A model generated the notes under the pieces. That model saw only the letters and a program-made list of their open reading frames with translations, did no database searches and was not told where the DNA came from. Of a DNA stretch of 64,000 nt, positions 32,114 to 43,987 are shown in pieces. Location: the NCBI RefSeq assembly GCF_963169125.1, contig NC_084793.1:225354360-225418359 (forward strand). Reading direction: 5' to 3'. Source of the stretch: Humulus lupulus (taxonomy: Eukaryota > Streptophyta > Magnoliopsida > Rosales > Cannabaceae). Made by a program: the position numbers and the translations under genes. Each line of letters opens with the position of its first letter. Within the stretch, counting starts at the first letter, position 1.

Positions 32114-33983
32114 ATTGGTACCTTAGCGGTCATTAATCTCTGCATACATTAATTACTGTGTGGGCATAATATGAATTATTATGCTATCGTAATATGTGTG
32201 AATGAATGGGTGTATGTATGATTAAATTTTATTCTTAAGGGTTGTTAATTATATGGTGTTTTGGGTTTAGGAATTGTTCTTAAATTTCTAGATGAAAAAT
32301 GTAGGCCATTTTGGGGCATAGGAATTTTTTGTAATTTAAGTTTCTGCATTAAATTATTTGAAAATATTTTGTAAGGCCCGAGCCCCGGGTTCCTTGCCCC
32401 GAAGCCCCTGCGCACTTCACCCAGCCACGCATCCCTGCACACCTCACCCAGCTGCGCGCACTCACGCCCCTTGCGCCTACTGCCTCGCACCCTTGCGCCA
32501 ACCACCAGCCAGCTGCTGCCGCACCTCCAGCAGCTATCATGCCCCGCCGAGCCACCACATCCAGCCGCCCCTAGGGTTTCTAAACCCTAGGGCTTGGATC
32601 TAAGTTATCCATTTAAATTATGGGCCTAATTAATTTTAGCCCATAATTAAAAAATTATTTTATTTTGAATTAATTGTTTGAACCAAAATTCAAAACTGGG
32701 CCTAATAACTTATCGAACATTAAAGCCCAAGTTAATTTTTCTTAAAATTTATTTAAGATAATTAAAAGTTATTTTAATTTAAAATCAAATGGGTAAATGA
32801 CTTAATGGATCAAGACTACTTGTGAAGGCCCAAAGTTGAAGATATAGATCTCTTTAGGTTTTATTTAATCTCTTATATTTTTGTGTATATTTTGCAAGTG
32901 TTGTAATTTTTTCTAGAAATACCCAAGACACCCAGCCCGCATTTATATATTTATTTAATTAGTATTTATTTATTTAAAATTTTCAATGTGATTAAATTGT
33001 TTAATACTTTATCATGCATTTTAGACATTCCATATATATTACCCACATAGTATTTAAAATTGTGCATGCATCTCATATGGGTAGAAACATGCCTTAGGAT
33101 TGTCCTATATGATTATATACTTTATGTGATGGACCATATAATAATAAATCTAGTTTTAACTAGTTCAAGAGCAGAAATAGATTTTAAAAAGTTGTTTAAT
33201 TTCTAGTATTTAATAAAATTGTTTTATTAAATAATAAATGATATTTCTAGTCATTGTAGCAAATTAAAATTGAATTAATTAGGGCATAGTTCTATAATTT
33301 TAAATTTTCTTAATTAGAATAGTAATTATTAGAATATCATTTGGTAAAAATAGATCACTTTATTTTTACAAACCAATTAAAAAGCATAGGATGTTTTGAG
33401 AAAACACATATTTGAAAATAGTGAGTGGTAGAGGGAGTTATGACAATAAGTCCCATGGTCTCCATTATTACTTGGCACCGAGGTAGCATGGAGAGGGCCT
33501 CTCGGCACCATTGCTTGTGTCCCCCTAAGGAAGGCTTCCGACTGTGTTATTCTCAAGGCAAACTTCTTTTTTTCAAGAATAGGATTCAATGATGCATTTC
33601 AAGTTTGACTGACCCTAAGGCACACTCTTGAGTTAAGTCATTGATCTAAAATAATGGGTTACACTCACAAGGTACGTTAGGCTTTCGAGCGGACTAGTGT
33701 ATTCTTGACCAAACAAGCAGTTGTTTATAAGTCAAAAGAAAAATGTTGATTTAAGTTTTCACTTATAAATTTGAGAACTTATCTCAAAATTAATTTGGAA
33801 TTATTTTGACCTACCCTAAGGCTGGTCCATTAATGTTCAAATTAATTAATCGTGGAATTAGTAATTATTTTTTATGTGTTATTTAATTGTTGCATTCATG
33901 GATCACGTTTACTATTCCAAAAATTACTGATATTTATTATATGCATAAATTCATTTTTGTTTATTTATTTATTTTCAGCAATC
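32114..33983 (+). other. Copia untranslated leader with primer site and GC-rich island
   Basis: The leader begins ATTGGTACCTTAGCGG directly after the LTR; TTGGTACC is the likely primer site, a diverged form of TGGTATCAGAGC or another tRNA. It is AT-rich except 32374-32580, which is strongly GC-rich (repeats of CGCACCCTTGCGCC type) and ends in an inverted repeat of CCCTAGGGTTT at 32569-32592. No coding frame is supported; open frames in the GC island are a composition effect. The leader is unusually long, about 1.87 kb. Confidence 0.65.
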
Positions 33984-34870
33984 ATGTCTAGCTCAAATCC
34001 TGTATCTTCTTTACTTTTGCAAATGAAAAGTTGACAGGTGAAAACTACATGAAATGGAAATCAAACTTGAACATTGTATTAATATGTGAGAACCACAAAT
34101 TTGTCTTGACTGAGGAATGTCCTGAAGTCCCTCCCACTACTGCTGCCAAAACTGCATGGGAAAAGATTGATAATTGGATCTTATCAAACAACAAAGCGAA
34201 GTGTCATATGCTTGCGAGTATGAGCGATGTGCTTAGAAAGAAGTTTGAGAACACTGAGAATGCTTATGATATCTGGGATTCCCTTCAAGATATGTTTGGG
34301 AAGCAGTCAGATCAGTGCAGACATGAGGCCACCAGATCCTACATGACCAAGAAAATGAAGAAAGGAGTTTCTGTCAGAGAACATGTATTAGGCATGATCA
34401 ATATAATTCACGATGCCAATATCCATGGGGAAATCATTGATGAAAGGACTCAAGTAAGCATTATACTTGAATCACTTTCTCTAGCTTTTAAAGGTTTCAC
34501 AACGAACTATGTCATGAACAAATTATCATATAACATGACACATCTGTTGAATGAATTGCAAACTTATGAATCTTTTAACAAAGGTTCTGAGAAAGAAGGA
34601 GAAGCAAATGTTGTTGATTCTAACCCATCCTCTTCAAAGGCTAAAACCAAAAAGAGAAAAAATGGAAATGGAAAGGACAAGGACAAGGATAAGGAGAAAG
34701 AAAAAGACAAGAATTCAAAGAAGCCTAAAAAGTCATCCAAGGAAAAGAGAACAAGAACACCAAAAGCTCCAAAAAGAAGACCCCTAAAGGGACTTGTTTT
34801 CACTGTGGAGTAGATGGTCACTAGAAGAGAAACTATCCAAAGTATCTCGCTGACCTGAAAGAGAAAAAGA
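33984..34870 (+). pseudogene. Copia gag
   Basis: True start is probably the ATG at 33984 (MSSSNPVSSLLLQMK). One base is missing near 34030, so the frame shifts into LTGENYMKWKSNLNIVLICE. The core continues with AWEKIDNWILSNNKAKCHML, EATRSYMTKKMKKGVSVREH and SIILESLSLAFKGFTTNYVM, the copia gag (UBN2-type) domain. A lysine-rich tail follows (KDKDKDKEKEKDKNSKKPKK, 34660-34790). The zinc knuckle CFHCGVDGH then has a stop where Trp is usual, and its last Cys is Tyr (KRNYPKYL). So there are three lesions. Gag would package element RNA. Confidence 0.85.
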
Positions 34871-35145
34871 AAGGTAAATTTGATTTACTTGTGTTAGAAG
34901 CTTGTTTAGTGGAAGACAATTCCTCATCTTGGATAGTAGATTCAGGAGCCACTAATCATGTTTTTTTTTCTCTACAGATTCTTAGTTTGACGAGGAAGCT
35001 TGCTCATGGAGAGGTGACTATGAGGGTAGGCAGTGGTCAGATTGTCTCTGCAGCAGCAGTTGGAACAGCCCGTCTAAAATTTGAGAAGAATAAATTTCTT
35101 GTTTTAGAGAACGTTTATTATATTCCTGGATTTTCTAGAACTTAA
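34871..35145 (+). pseudogene. Copia aspartic protease
   Basis: WIVDSGATNHV is the active-site block of copia protease, with D-S-G intact. It is followed by VGSGQIVSAAAVGTARLKFE and LENVYYIPGFSRT, the usual C-terminal part. The frame ends in a stop after SRT where relatives continue into LISV-type sequence; the next frame resumes at 35157. Confidence 0.83.
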
Positions 35146-35156
35146 TTATTGTTTCT

Positions 35157-36496
35157 ATGTTGCATGAACAAGGTTTTAAAATTTCTTTTAATAATAATTT
35201 GATTGCTATTTCAAGATATGGTTTTAAGATATGTTCTACAAAATCTATTGATGGTATTTATAAACTGCAAGCTAAAGAGAAATCTGCTTATAATTCTGAA
35301 TTATTTAAGACAGCTAATCCTAGATCTATTAAACGACAAAAGAATGATTCTGATAGTGAAACATATCTGTGGCACTTGAAATTGGGCCAGAGTGGTCTAG
35401 ACAGAATTAATAGGCTTGTAAAGGATGGCCCTTTAAGAGAACTATCTATTGGATCTCTTCCTTTTTGTGAATCCTGTCTAGAAGGCAAGATGGCCAATAG
35501 ACCTTTCTCTGTTAAAGGTTCAAGAGCTACAGAAACACTTCAGCTGGTACATACGGATGTTTAGGGTCCACTTAATGCACAAGCAAGAGGAGGTTATGAA
35601 TACTTTGTCACTTTCGTTGACGATTATTCAAGATATGGTTACCTATACTTAATGCAAAGAAAATCTGAAACTTTTGGAAAGTTCAAAGAATTTCAAGCAG
35701 GGGCTGAAAAGTAATTAGGTAAATCACTGAAATTTCTTCGATCTGACCGAGGAGGAGAGTACTTGATTTTGAATTCGAGGACCATCTGCATGAGCATGGT
35801 ATTCAATCCCAACTCACAGCACCTGGAACGCCACAGCAAAATGGTGTTTCAGAAAGACAAAACATAACGTTATTAGATATGGTTAGATCAATGATGAGTT
35901 TCTCATCATTTCCACTATCATTCTGGGGCTACACAATTCAATGTGCTCTATACATAATGAATGGTGTTCCATCTAAGTCTATCCAGAAGACACCCATGGA
36001 ATTATGGAATGGTTGTAAACCTAGTTTACACCATTTTCGAATTTGGGGGTGTCCTACACACGTGCTTAAAGGAAAGACCGAGAAGTTGGAATCACGCTCT
36101 GAAGTGAGCATGTTTGTGGGATATTTCAAAGAGACTAGAGGTGGAATTTTCTATAGTCCAAAAGAAAATAAAACATTTGTATCGACAAATGCAACTTTTA
36201 TTGAACATGACTATGTTAATAACCACAAACCTCGCAGTAAGGTTGTACTGGAGGAGATGGTCTCGAATGAAGTTGCAAAGTCACTAGCAACAACCAATGA
36301 AAAATGACAAGAGGAAACTGCTAGTTCTAGTCAGAATAGTAGAGAGCCTCGTCGTACTAGGAGGGTTAGTAAGCAACCCATATGCTATGAACAAGAAGTT
36401 CAAATGCTTATGTCTGACACAAAAAAGGATGATCCATTGACATTTAAAGATGCAATGAATGATTCTAACAAGGACAAATGGCAATAAGCCATGAAC
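35157..36496 (+). pseudogene. Copia integrase
   Basis: The GAG-pre-integrase/zinc region reads SETYLWHLKLGQSGLDRINR and LPFCESCLEGKMANRPFSVK; the second His of HHCC is Gln. The core begins LQLVHTDV with a TAG where Trp is usual, then GYEYFVTFVDDYSRYGYLYL. A stop follows AGAEK, then LRSDRGGEY (second Asp) and, after a frameshift, GTPQQNGVSERQN with the catalytic Glu. The open piece 35879-36307 (FWGYTIQCALYIMNGVPSKS, LHHFRIWGCPTHVLKGKTEK) is the C-terminal part. A stop at 36305 leads to a diverged RT linker. Position between protease and RT is diagnostic of copia. Confidence 0.86.
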
Positions 36497-36501
36497 CAAG
36501 A

Positions 36502-38754
36502 TGTAACACCCTACTTCCTTAGAGTCGTTACTAAGTGAGTTTAAAAACGTGCTTTCAACTCGCTAATCGAGGTTTTAGATCAAACGGTGTAATTAAGATA
36601 TAAACAGAGGAAAAAAACTTTAGAAGTAATAATTTCCATAGAAAATCATAAAAGGTTTACACTTGGGATCCCAAAATACAGTTTAGAAATATTTACAACA
36701 TATAAATTGGACCACGTCGACTAAACGACAAAATTTAGGTTTATTTGCAAGCATCTCCCAAATTCCTCTGGCTGTGGCAGCCAGGCCAGCCAAACATGTA
36801 CACGCCGCCTCATGCCTGCTGAACTCATGGTTGGTTGATCTTCACTTTACCCTTACCTGCACCATAGAGCATCTGTGAGCTGAAGCCCAGCAAGAAAACC
36901 CACAAGCAGACAACATATATAACACATATATATCAAGTATATAAACAGGCCACCAATGGGCTAACACATACGGCCTAGCCGTCCCAGGCGTTTACCAAGC
37001 CCTGGATTCGCGGACCATGCCGTGAGGATATCCCAGGTATCCTTTTGGAGACTTGCCCTGGAAAATCGCACTCCACGTGCTCAACGCTGCTCCCGGCCCC
37101 TTGCCGTAATCGGCCTTGTACTCGACGTGCCTAATGCCATTCCCGGCCCTTCGCCATTCTCGGCCTCAGCCGTTCTCGGTATACACCATTCCCGGCTCTT
37201 GCCGATCATTCACATAATAGCATACATAGCATAACAAGCAAATAAAGAACTCCAGCATAATTAGTTAAGGGGCTACGCCCCGCAATTCGGTCACAATGGG
37301 CTCAGCCCTGCATACCAATTCCATGCAAACACATTGGGCTCAGCCCTACATACAAGCTCTATGGGAACAAGGGTTTTCTTACTTGAGTCCCGAGCTCTCC
37401 AAGCACCAATGTCCCGAGCACAATCCTCTAACTTGAGCCTCGCCGAAACCCTAGTCACAACACATAACAATACCCAATCATCAAGTTCTAATCCAATGAA
37501 TTACTTCGAGCCATAACCCTAACCTCTGGGACCTTGAATTCTATCAATCCGGGTGATAAAATCCATCCCGAGCCTTAACCATTGAATTCCCAAGCCTAAA
37601 CACTATTAAAAACGCAAACTGGTACTAAGGGTCGCGGCCCCACCCTCAAGAGGCGCGGCTAGCCTCAAAACAGAGGCTAGCACCACACTAACCCCCACAC
37701 GGGCCGCGGTGCGTGCACCAAGCGCCGCGGCGCGCATGAACCTTCTCGGCCTCCCATGGCCGCACGCGCACACGGCCGCGGCGCGCCCCTCCTAGGGCCG
37801 CAGCCCTCACCTCCGAACCGAGATTTTCCCATCATCTTTCTACACCTTTCTTCAAGCCAATTCATCCTAACCTTAGCTAACAATCTTAGGTAACCAGCAC
37901 AATCATTTCAGCCCAACAACAGCACTAAAACCCCATTGAATCCTACTCCAAAACTCAGCTAAAGCACCCAAAAATAGACCAAACTTGACTAACATGCAAT
38001 CCACAAAACCAGCAGAAATTCAAGACCAAACCTTAATAGTTAGAACTTACCTCTTGCTAAATTAAGCTTCTGAACCAGTTCCCCCTATGCTTCAATCTTC
38101 AAGCTTCAAGTTCCCTTAAGTTCCCCAGCTGAAATCCCTTAGCTCTGGATTAGTTTTCCTTAAATTTCCCCTTGGGTTTGCCTTAGTGAGTGAGAGAGTG
38201 AAGAAGATGAAAGCTAACTCAGCTAAGAGAGAATGTATATGTCGGTTTCCCCAAGGTTCTAAGTAATTTCCCCCTTTTTGTCTTATTCACTTAAGTCTAT
38301 GTGGCTACCTCAAAGCTCGGGGCACCAAAACGTCCCCGAGGGCAAAATGGTAAATTTCCCCAATATTCCCGCCTAGACATTCTATCCTCAAATATATCTC
38401 CAAATATTTACTTTCATGTCCCGATATTCCCATAGCACACCTAGTACCCAAATTACCCCTCGACTTGCCCCAAGTCGGAATCTCAACTCTGTTGTGACTC
38501 TCTGGCTAACCGCTCCCCTGGACTGTCTCGGATCGTGCTGCACAGACATATCACATATATATAGCATAATTCACATTCATGCCCCTAATATCTAGACAGG
38601 GCCCACATGCACATTTAACTCACTAAACATGCATCACTATCATATATTCACATTAATTCACCCATTAACATATTAAAGCATATTAAATCATTTACTGCCC
38701 TCCAGGCACACTAATCAAGGCCCTAAGCCCGATTAGCAAATTCGGGTCGTTACA
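36502..38754 (-). repeat. Solo LTR of chromovirus-like element in copia RT
   Basis: TGTAACACCC at the left, GGGTCGTTACA at the right, with perfect target duplication CAAGA (36497-36501 and 38755-38759); 2253 bp. Minus orientation, because the core block is reversed (TTACCCTTACCTGCACC, GCCCAGCAAGAAAAC, 36850-36900). Removing it joins KWQ-AMNQ to EMESM of the copia RT linker. It contains CCCGGCC-rich short repeats at 37020-37210 and GC-rich CGCCGCGGCG motifs at 37690-37800. Confidence 0.93.
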
Positions 38755-39546
38755 CAAGAAATGGAATCAATGTCTGGGCTCTTGAAGATCCACCTGAGAA
38801 TATTAAGCCCATTGGTTGCAAGTGGATATTCAAGAAGAAAAGAGGAATGGATGGGAAAGTAGAGACTTTCAAAGCAAGGCTTGTAGCCAAAGCCTATACA
38901 CAGAAAGAAGGGGTTGACTATGAAGAAACTTTTTCTCCTATAGCCATGCTAAAATCCATTCGTATACTCTTGTCCATTGCTGCGTGCATGGGTTATGAGA
39001 TTTTGCAAATGGATGTCAAAACAGCTTTTTGAATGGCTACCTTGACGAAACCATTTACATGTCTCAACTAGAAGGGTTCGAAGTAAAAGGTCAAGAGCAA
39101 AAAGTTTGCAAGCTTCTTAGGTCCATTTATGGACTCAAACAAGCTTCTAGATCTTGGAATCTTAGATTTGATGACACAATTAAAATGTTTGGTTTTGAAC
39201 AAAACGTTGATGAACCTTGTGTCTATAAACAAATCAAAGATGGTGTAGTAGTATTCCTCGTTCTTTACATTGATGATATATTGTTGATTGGCAATGACGT
39301 AACATCATTATCAAAGGTAAAGAACTGGTTAGCTGAAAAATTCCAAATGAATGATTTGGGAGAAGCCAAGTATGTTCTGGGCATTAAAATTCTTAGAGAT
39401 AGACAGAACAAAACTTTGGGACTATCTCAAGCAACTTATATTGATAAGGTGCGAAAATGCTTTAATATGCAAAACTCCAAAAATGGTGATATGGAGTATT
39501 CCTTTCCAAGGAGCAATGTCCTAGAACACCTCAGGAAGAGGAAGAT
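38755..39546 (+). pseudogene. Copia reverse transcriptase
   Basis: After the solo LTR the frame reads VWALEDPPENIKPIGCKWIF in pieces, then FKARLVAKAYTQKEGVDYEE, TFSPIAMLKSIRILLSIAAC and MDVKTAF. One base is lost at 39028, so TAFLNG becomes a stop. Then GYLDETIYMSQLEGFEVKGQ, LLRSIYGLKQASRSWNLRFD and the catalytic YIDDILLIGND. Palm Asp residues are intact. It ends in a stop near 39550 before RNase H. Together with the 5' half upstream of 36502 it makes one RT, split by the solo LTR. Confidence 0.9.
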
Positions 39547-40190
39547 ATGAGACAGTATCTCTATGCCTCAGCGATAGGCAGTCTAATGTATGTCATGTTA
39601 CGTACAAGACTTGACATTTGTTATGCAGTAGGGATAGTCAACCATTATCAATCCAATCTTGGATTGAGTCATTGGATTGCAGTGAAGAATATTATCAAGT
39701 ATCTTAGAAATACTAGAGATTATATGCTTGTATATTTAGGTGGAGACATGAACCCCACTGGTTACACTGATTCTGATTTTCAATCAGACAGAGATAGTCA
39801 GAAATTGACTTCTGGATCAGTGTTTACTCTTGGAGGAGGAGCAGTAGTCTGGCGAAGTATAAAACAAACCAGCATTGCAGACTCCACCATGGAAGCCAAG
39901 TCTATAGCAGCTTGTGAAGCAGCTAAGGAGGCTGTGTCGCTCAAAAAGTTCTATTCCGATCTGGAAGTAGTGCAAATGTGGATAAGCCACTAGTCCTATA
40001 CTGTGATAACAATAGGGCAGTAGCTAACTCAAAGGAACCACGGAGTCACAAGAGGGGAAAGCACATCGAGAGTAAGTATCACTTGGTAAGAGAGATAGTT
40101 CATCGAGGTGATGTTGCAGTTATGAAGATAGATTCAGAGCATAATCTTGCAGATCCTTTCACAAAGACTTTTATCCATAAAATCTTTTAA
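39547..40190 (+). pseudogene. Copia RNase H
   Basis: Two overlapping frames: YASAIGSLMYVMLRTRLDIC, YTDSDFQSDRDSQKLTSGSV and TMEAKSIAACEAAKEAVSLK (39547-39993), then PLVLYCDNNRAVANSKEPRS, KHIESKYHLVREIVHRGDVA and HNLADPFTK (39978-40190). The acidic residues of the fold (D in TDSDF, E in MEAKS, D in CDNN, D in LADPF) are all present. A one-base slip separates the pieces. It ends 63 bp before the 3' LTR, with the polypurine tract between. Confidence 0.87.
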
Positions 40191-40241
40191 GGAGCATGTA
40201 AGAAACATGGGAATGAGAGAGATGCCTCATTTTCTTTAGGG

Positions 40242-40253
40242 AAAGTGGGAGAT
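40242..40253 (+). promoter_or_regulatory. Copia polypurine tract
   Basis: AAAGTGGGAGAT directly before the 3' LTR (TGTTGGG at 40254), the primer for plus-strand DNA synthesis. Confidence 0.88.
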
Positions 40254-42466
40254 TGTTGGGAATTGTGCCCTGAAAGCATATGTAGTAGACATTGTTTTAA
40301 GAAATAAATAAATAAATTGAATTTGTTATGCATATATTTTATGGACTATATTATTCGGTGATAATATTAAGTAAATCTCAAAAAAATTCCTAAGTTCATA
40401 TATGTGATCTCAAACACGTATTGGTACGGGGGGATTGTGTTTGAGATAAATGAACTTGAATAGTTAGCAGTAAAATAAAGTTATGGAATCTTTAGATTAA
40501 TTACTGCAAGTACGGTCCACTAGTATTATGAATACATGTGATCTAGATCTGGATCACTAGTGTAGTAGGACTCTTTAGTGGAGGTACTTTATATATTAGA
40601 GGATATATAGAACTGGATCAGATATGTTTATTAATACTTAGTTAAATATCGTTTCAAAGTATTAATTAAATATATCAACTGATGATCATATACAAATAGA
40701 TCTTAATCCTGACGTTACTATGACCTCTTGTTTATGTTATATGAGTTCTTTGATTCACTCGTTAGGGTCTGTCAGAATGATCAAGCTAGAAACTTTTGTT
40801 TTGGGAACTCATTAATGTAAATGGCTGGGGACATGGTATATAGATATGGAATCTATACATTCTCATAAGAGATTGAATAATGGTTCTCTTAAGGGTTGAC
40901 TTTTGGGACTAAAAATGTTATTGAGCTCAAATTCATAATTTAGTTATGAATTAACCTTCACTAGTAAAGTCAATGGTACTTAAGGAAACAAAATATAATT
41001 CAAAGGGTAAAATGGTAATTTTATTCCCAATTAATTATGAACCATTATTAGAGGGTTAATTTGTATGTAATGATTATATCAATGGACGCTTTATTTTATA
41101 AAGTACTCAGTAAATGAAATGTCTATAATTACAAGAGTGGAGTCTCATATTTATAGTGGAGTAATCATGAGATTAATAAATTAGATTATTTAATTAAAGA
41201 GTTTAATTAATAATCTCAAATTTATTGGAGCTTGGAATTATATGTCCATAGGTCCCCACAGCGGCTCTATCAACACTATTCAAGGCAAGAGTTGATATAA
41301 AGGAAAAAATGGCTGAAAGACATATTTAAGAAGAAATTCGTTCTTCAGGCCAAATATGCAATTATGTGATAATAGTGATTAATTAATTAATTACAAATTA
41401 GTTGTAATTAAAAAATTAATTAATATTTAATTATTATGTAATTTTTGAAATTATATTAAATAATTAAATTTATTTTCGAAATTATATTAAATAATTAACT
41501 AATTATAATTTTCAAGATTATTATTTAATTTAAATTGGTTTTAATTAATTAGTAGAATTAATTAAATATCTTTATTTGAGTGGGAGATAATAATCTGATA
41601 AGTTTAAATTAGATTTGAATTTATAAGATTGATATTTATTCAAATAATTAATTATATTTGATAATTAGTTAAAAAGATAATTAATTCAAATTTGAATTAA
41701 TTATCAGGTAGTTTGATTTTTATTTGATAAGGTAGTTTGAATAAATAATTAAATAATTATGGAAAAATTAAATATCTCTAAAATATAGAGTGGTACACGA
41801 CCACACACAGTCCAGGCGTGTACTGCATAGATTTTCAGGGATAGATTTTTTTAATTTTATCTATTTAATTAATTAATTAATGGAAAATTCAAAAGTTAGT
41901 TTTTGGATATTTTCATTAATAAGATAATTAATTAATTAAAAGATAAATTGTGAATTGGTTACAGATTTATGTTTTAAAATTTGAATATTTTCTTTTTAAG
42001 TTTGACTTATCAGAAAATAAACAAAATACTCAAAACATACAATTATTCGCTCTAATGAAAAGAACGATACTTTTCTATCTCTCCCTGAAAAAGATACAGA
42101 ACCAATCTCATGCCCATTCTCTTGATCTCATGTGTTGGGTACATCAAGTAGAATAAAAAATTAACCATCCTTTATTCTCTAAGTGTCCACACACTTCTTG
42201 AGGTGTAGAGAACGTTGTGGAAGATCTTGGTGTGAGTACCTGGGAGCAGCTTGGATAGGAAGTTCGTTTAAATTACGAAAAGATAGCAAGGACACTTGAT
42301 AGGCATCAAGAGGTATGTTTTCTATTATTTTCTTGATTATGATTAATGTATGTATATTAATGGATCCGCATATTTAAAGGTAGTTTAAATATGTTACAAA
42401 AATTTTGTTGTACACTGGGCCAACCCACCACCATTCTGTTGCGTATTAGGAAACTCGCTCCTAACA
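40254..42466 (+). repeat. Copia 3' LTR
   Basis: 2213 bp, TGTTGGG...CCTAACA, complete. Holds a 143-bp segment (41926-42068) not in the 5' LTR and lacks the right arm of the palindrome near 41815. Otherwise it aligns along its length with 23299-24152 and 30859-32113. Confidence 0.93.
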
Positions 42467-43638
42467 GGAAGAGGCCTGGGAAGCCTATGATTTTGCCCAG
42501 GCGCCGAGGCGCAAGCAGGGCAGCCGCGGCCCGTGTTCCCCAGATGAGAGGGTCGAAGCTCTCTGACTTGCAGTGGGTCGTGTCCCTAGGGGGGCGGGCT
42601 GCGACTCAAATAAGGAAAATTACCAAAATAGGGTTTTAAGCTCAAGAATCCAAATCTTAGGTTTTCTACTACTTGGTTTAGTAGAATTCAAAGTCTCGAA
42701 GGCTAGTATTATAATCTAAATTTTTTAATTGGTTAGGGCTTGATGGATGTCAATTTATTGATGCGTTGTAACTAGGTTTTTTTTACATCAAGGCTCGGGT
42801 TTAGGGAATCGTGCTCGGGATCACATTAATCAATCAGCTCGGGACACAGATAAGAAAACTGCTTGTGCCCGTAGAGCAGGGCATGACCCGATTATCTATG
42901 TTGAATGCCTTACGTGAATGTTTATGATTTTTTGTGCAATGTTTTTATGATTGTGAATGAACGGAGAAGGTTGTGAACGGAAAAGGCCGGGAATGGCGAT
43001 GGCTGTAAATGACGAAGGCCGAGAACAATAAAGGCTGGGAATGGCGAATGCATGCTAATGCAGGTCGCTGGGGCGAGACCCTCTAAGGGTGTTTTATTCA
43101 TCCACTCGGTGAAGACTGTGAACCCAGTGCCTGGTAAAGCATCTGGGTCGGCATGGGCCACTATGTGTTTAATCTACTGTCTGTTTAAGTTGTGTATTAT
43201 TGGATTGGATTGTGATATGCTATATGTTGACTTTTCTTGTTGGGCCTCAGTTTACGTGTGCTATATGGTGCAGGTATGGGAAAGGGAAAGGTCACCAACC
43301 ATGAGTTGGAGAGAGTGGAGCAGCGTGTACATGTTCGGCCTACCTGGCTGCCACGACAAGGGTTGTTTTAAGGAATTTACTGTAAATGGTTGACTTTGTC
43401 GCTTAGGTCGACAGTATTGTAACTTTTGAATTGTAATAAATTTTTGAAATAGTTTTTTGGGATCGCAATGTTTAATTTTTATGAATTTAAATGAATTTCC
43501 AAATCTTTATAACTAATGTTCGTCAAATGAGTCTTTACTTCGATTTCATCAGACTTTTCAACCTAAAACCTTGATTAGCGAGTTAGTGGCACATTTATAA
43601 ATCACATGGTAATTGCTCTAAGGTAGTAGGGCGTTACA
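42467..43638 (+). repeat. Chromovirus 5' LTR, second part
   Basis: Resumes at GGAAGAGGCCTGGGAAGCC, equivalent to 49063 onward in the 3' LTR, and ends GGGCGTTACA. Includes the core block at 43232-43290 and short GGCGAAGGC-type repeats at 42955-43050. Confidence 0.92.
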
Positions 43639-43641
43639 ACT

Positions 43642-43653
43642 TGGTATCAGAGC
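43642..43653 (+). promoter_or_regulatory. Chromovirus primer-binding site
   Basis: TGGTATCAGAGC, complementary to the 3' end of plant initiator-Met tRNA, three bases after the LTR end. Confidence 0.95.
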
Positions 43654-43987
43654 ATGCCAAGGTTTATGGTTCCTAGAGATCGACTGAACATGTACGCTCG
43701 CTGCCAGAGACAAGCTCGACTTAGGTTGGTCAGTATTAAATGAACTATGTGTTTAACTGCTTGTCTGAGTTACCCTGTTTTCCTGAATAATATAGATAGA
43801 GCATGATGAACATGTTTGTATATATTTATGATGCCAAGGCATGACCCCTTGATTTCTATATGCTCATGTTATGTGTATATTGTGTTGATCTGATGTTCGT
43901 ATTTGATTAATGGGACTGGGAGGTGGTTTTTAGATGTTGTTATTGTGCCTGATATGCGGCATCATTGATTGTAGGCATATTGAAGTT

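Larger units (their letters stand above)
23299..42466 (+). mobile_element. Copia element with two nested insertions
   Basis: Ty1/copia element. LTR ends are TGTTGGGAATTG and CTCCTAACA. The 5' LTR (23299-24152 plus 30859-32113) and the 3' LTR (40254-42466) differ at a few percent of sites by eye. Flanks are CGAAG (23294-23298) and GGAAG (42467-42471), a 5-bp duplication with one change. The polypurine tract AAAGTGGGAGAT lies at 40242-40253. Domain order gag, protease, integrase, RT, RNase H is the copia order. Two later insertions sit in it: 24153-30853 in the 5' LTR and 36502-38754 in RT. The lineage resembles Tnt1/Tork-like elements from the gag and RT motifs, but this is tentative. Confidence 0.92.

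Noticed and set aside
32245..32603. Open frames on both strands in the GC-rich copia leader
   Set aside because: They follow base composition, overlap each other on opposite strands and show no domain. The region is an untranslated leader.
34564..34821. Minus-strand Ser/Phe/Leu-rich frame
   Set aside because: Mirror image of the Lys/Asp-rich gag tail of the copia element.
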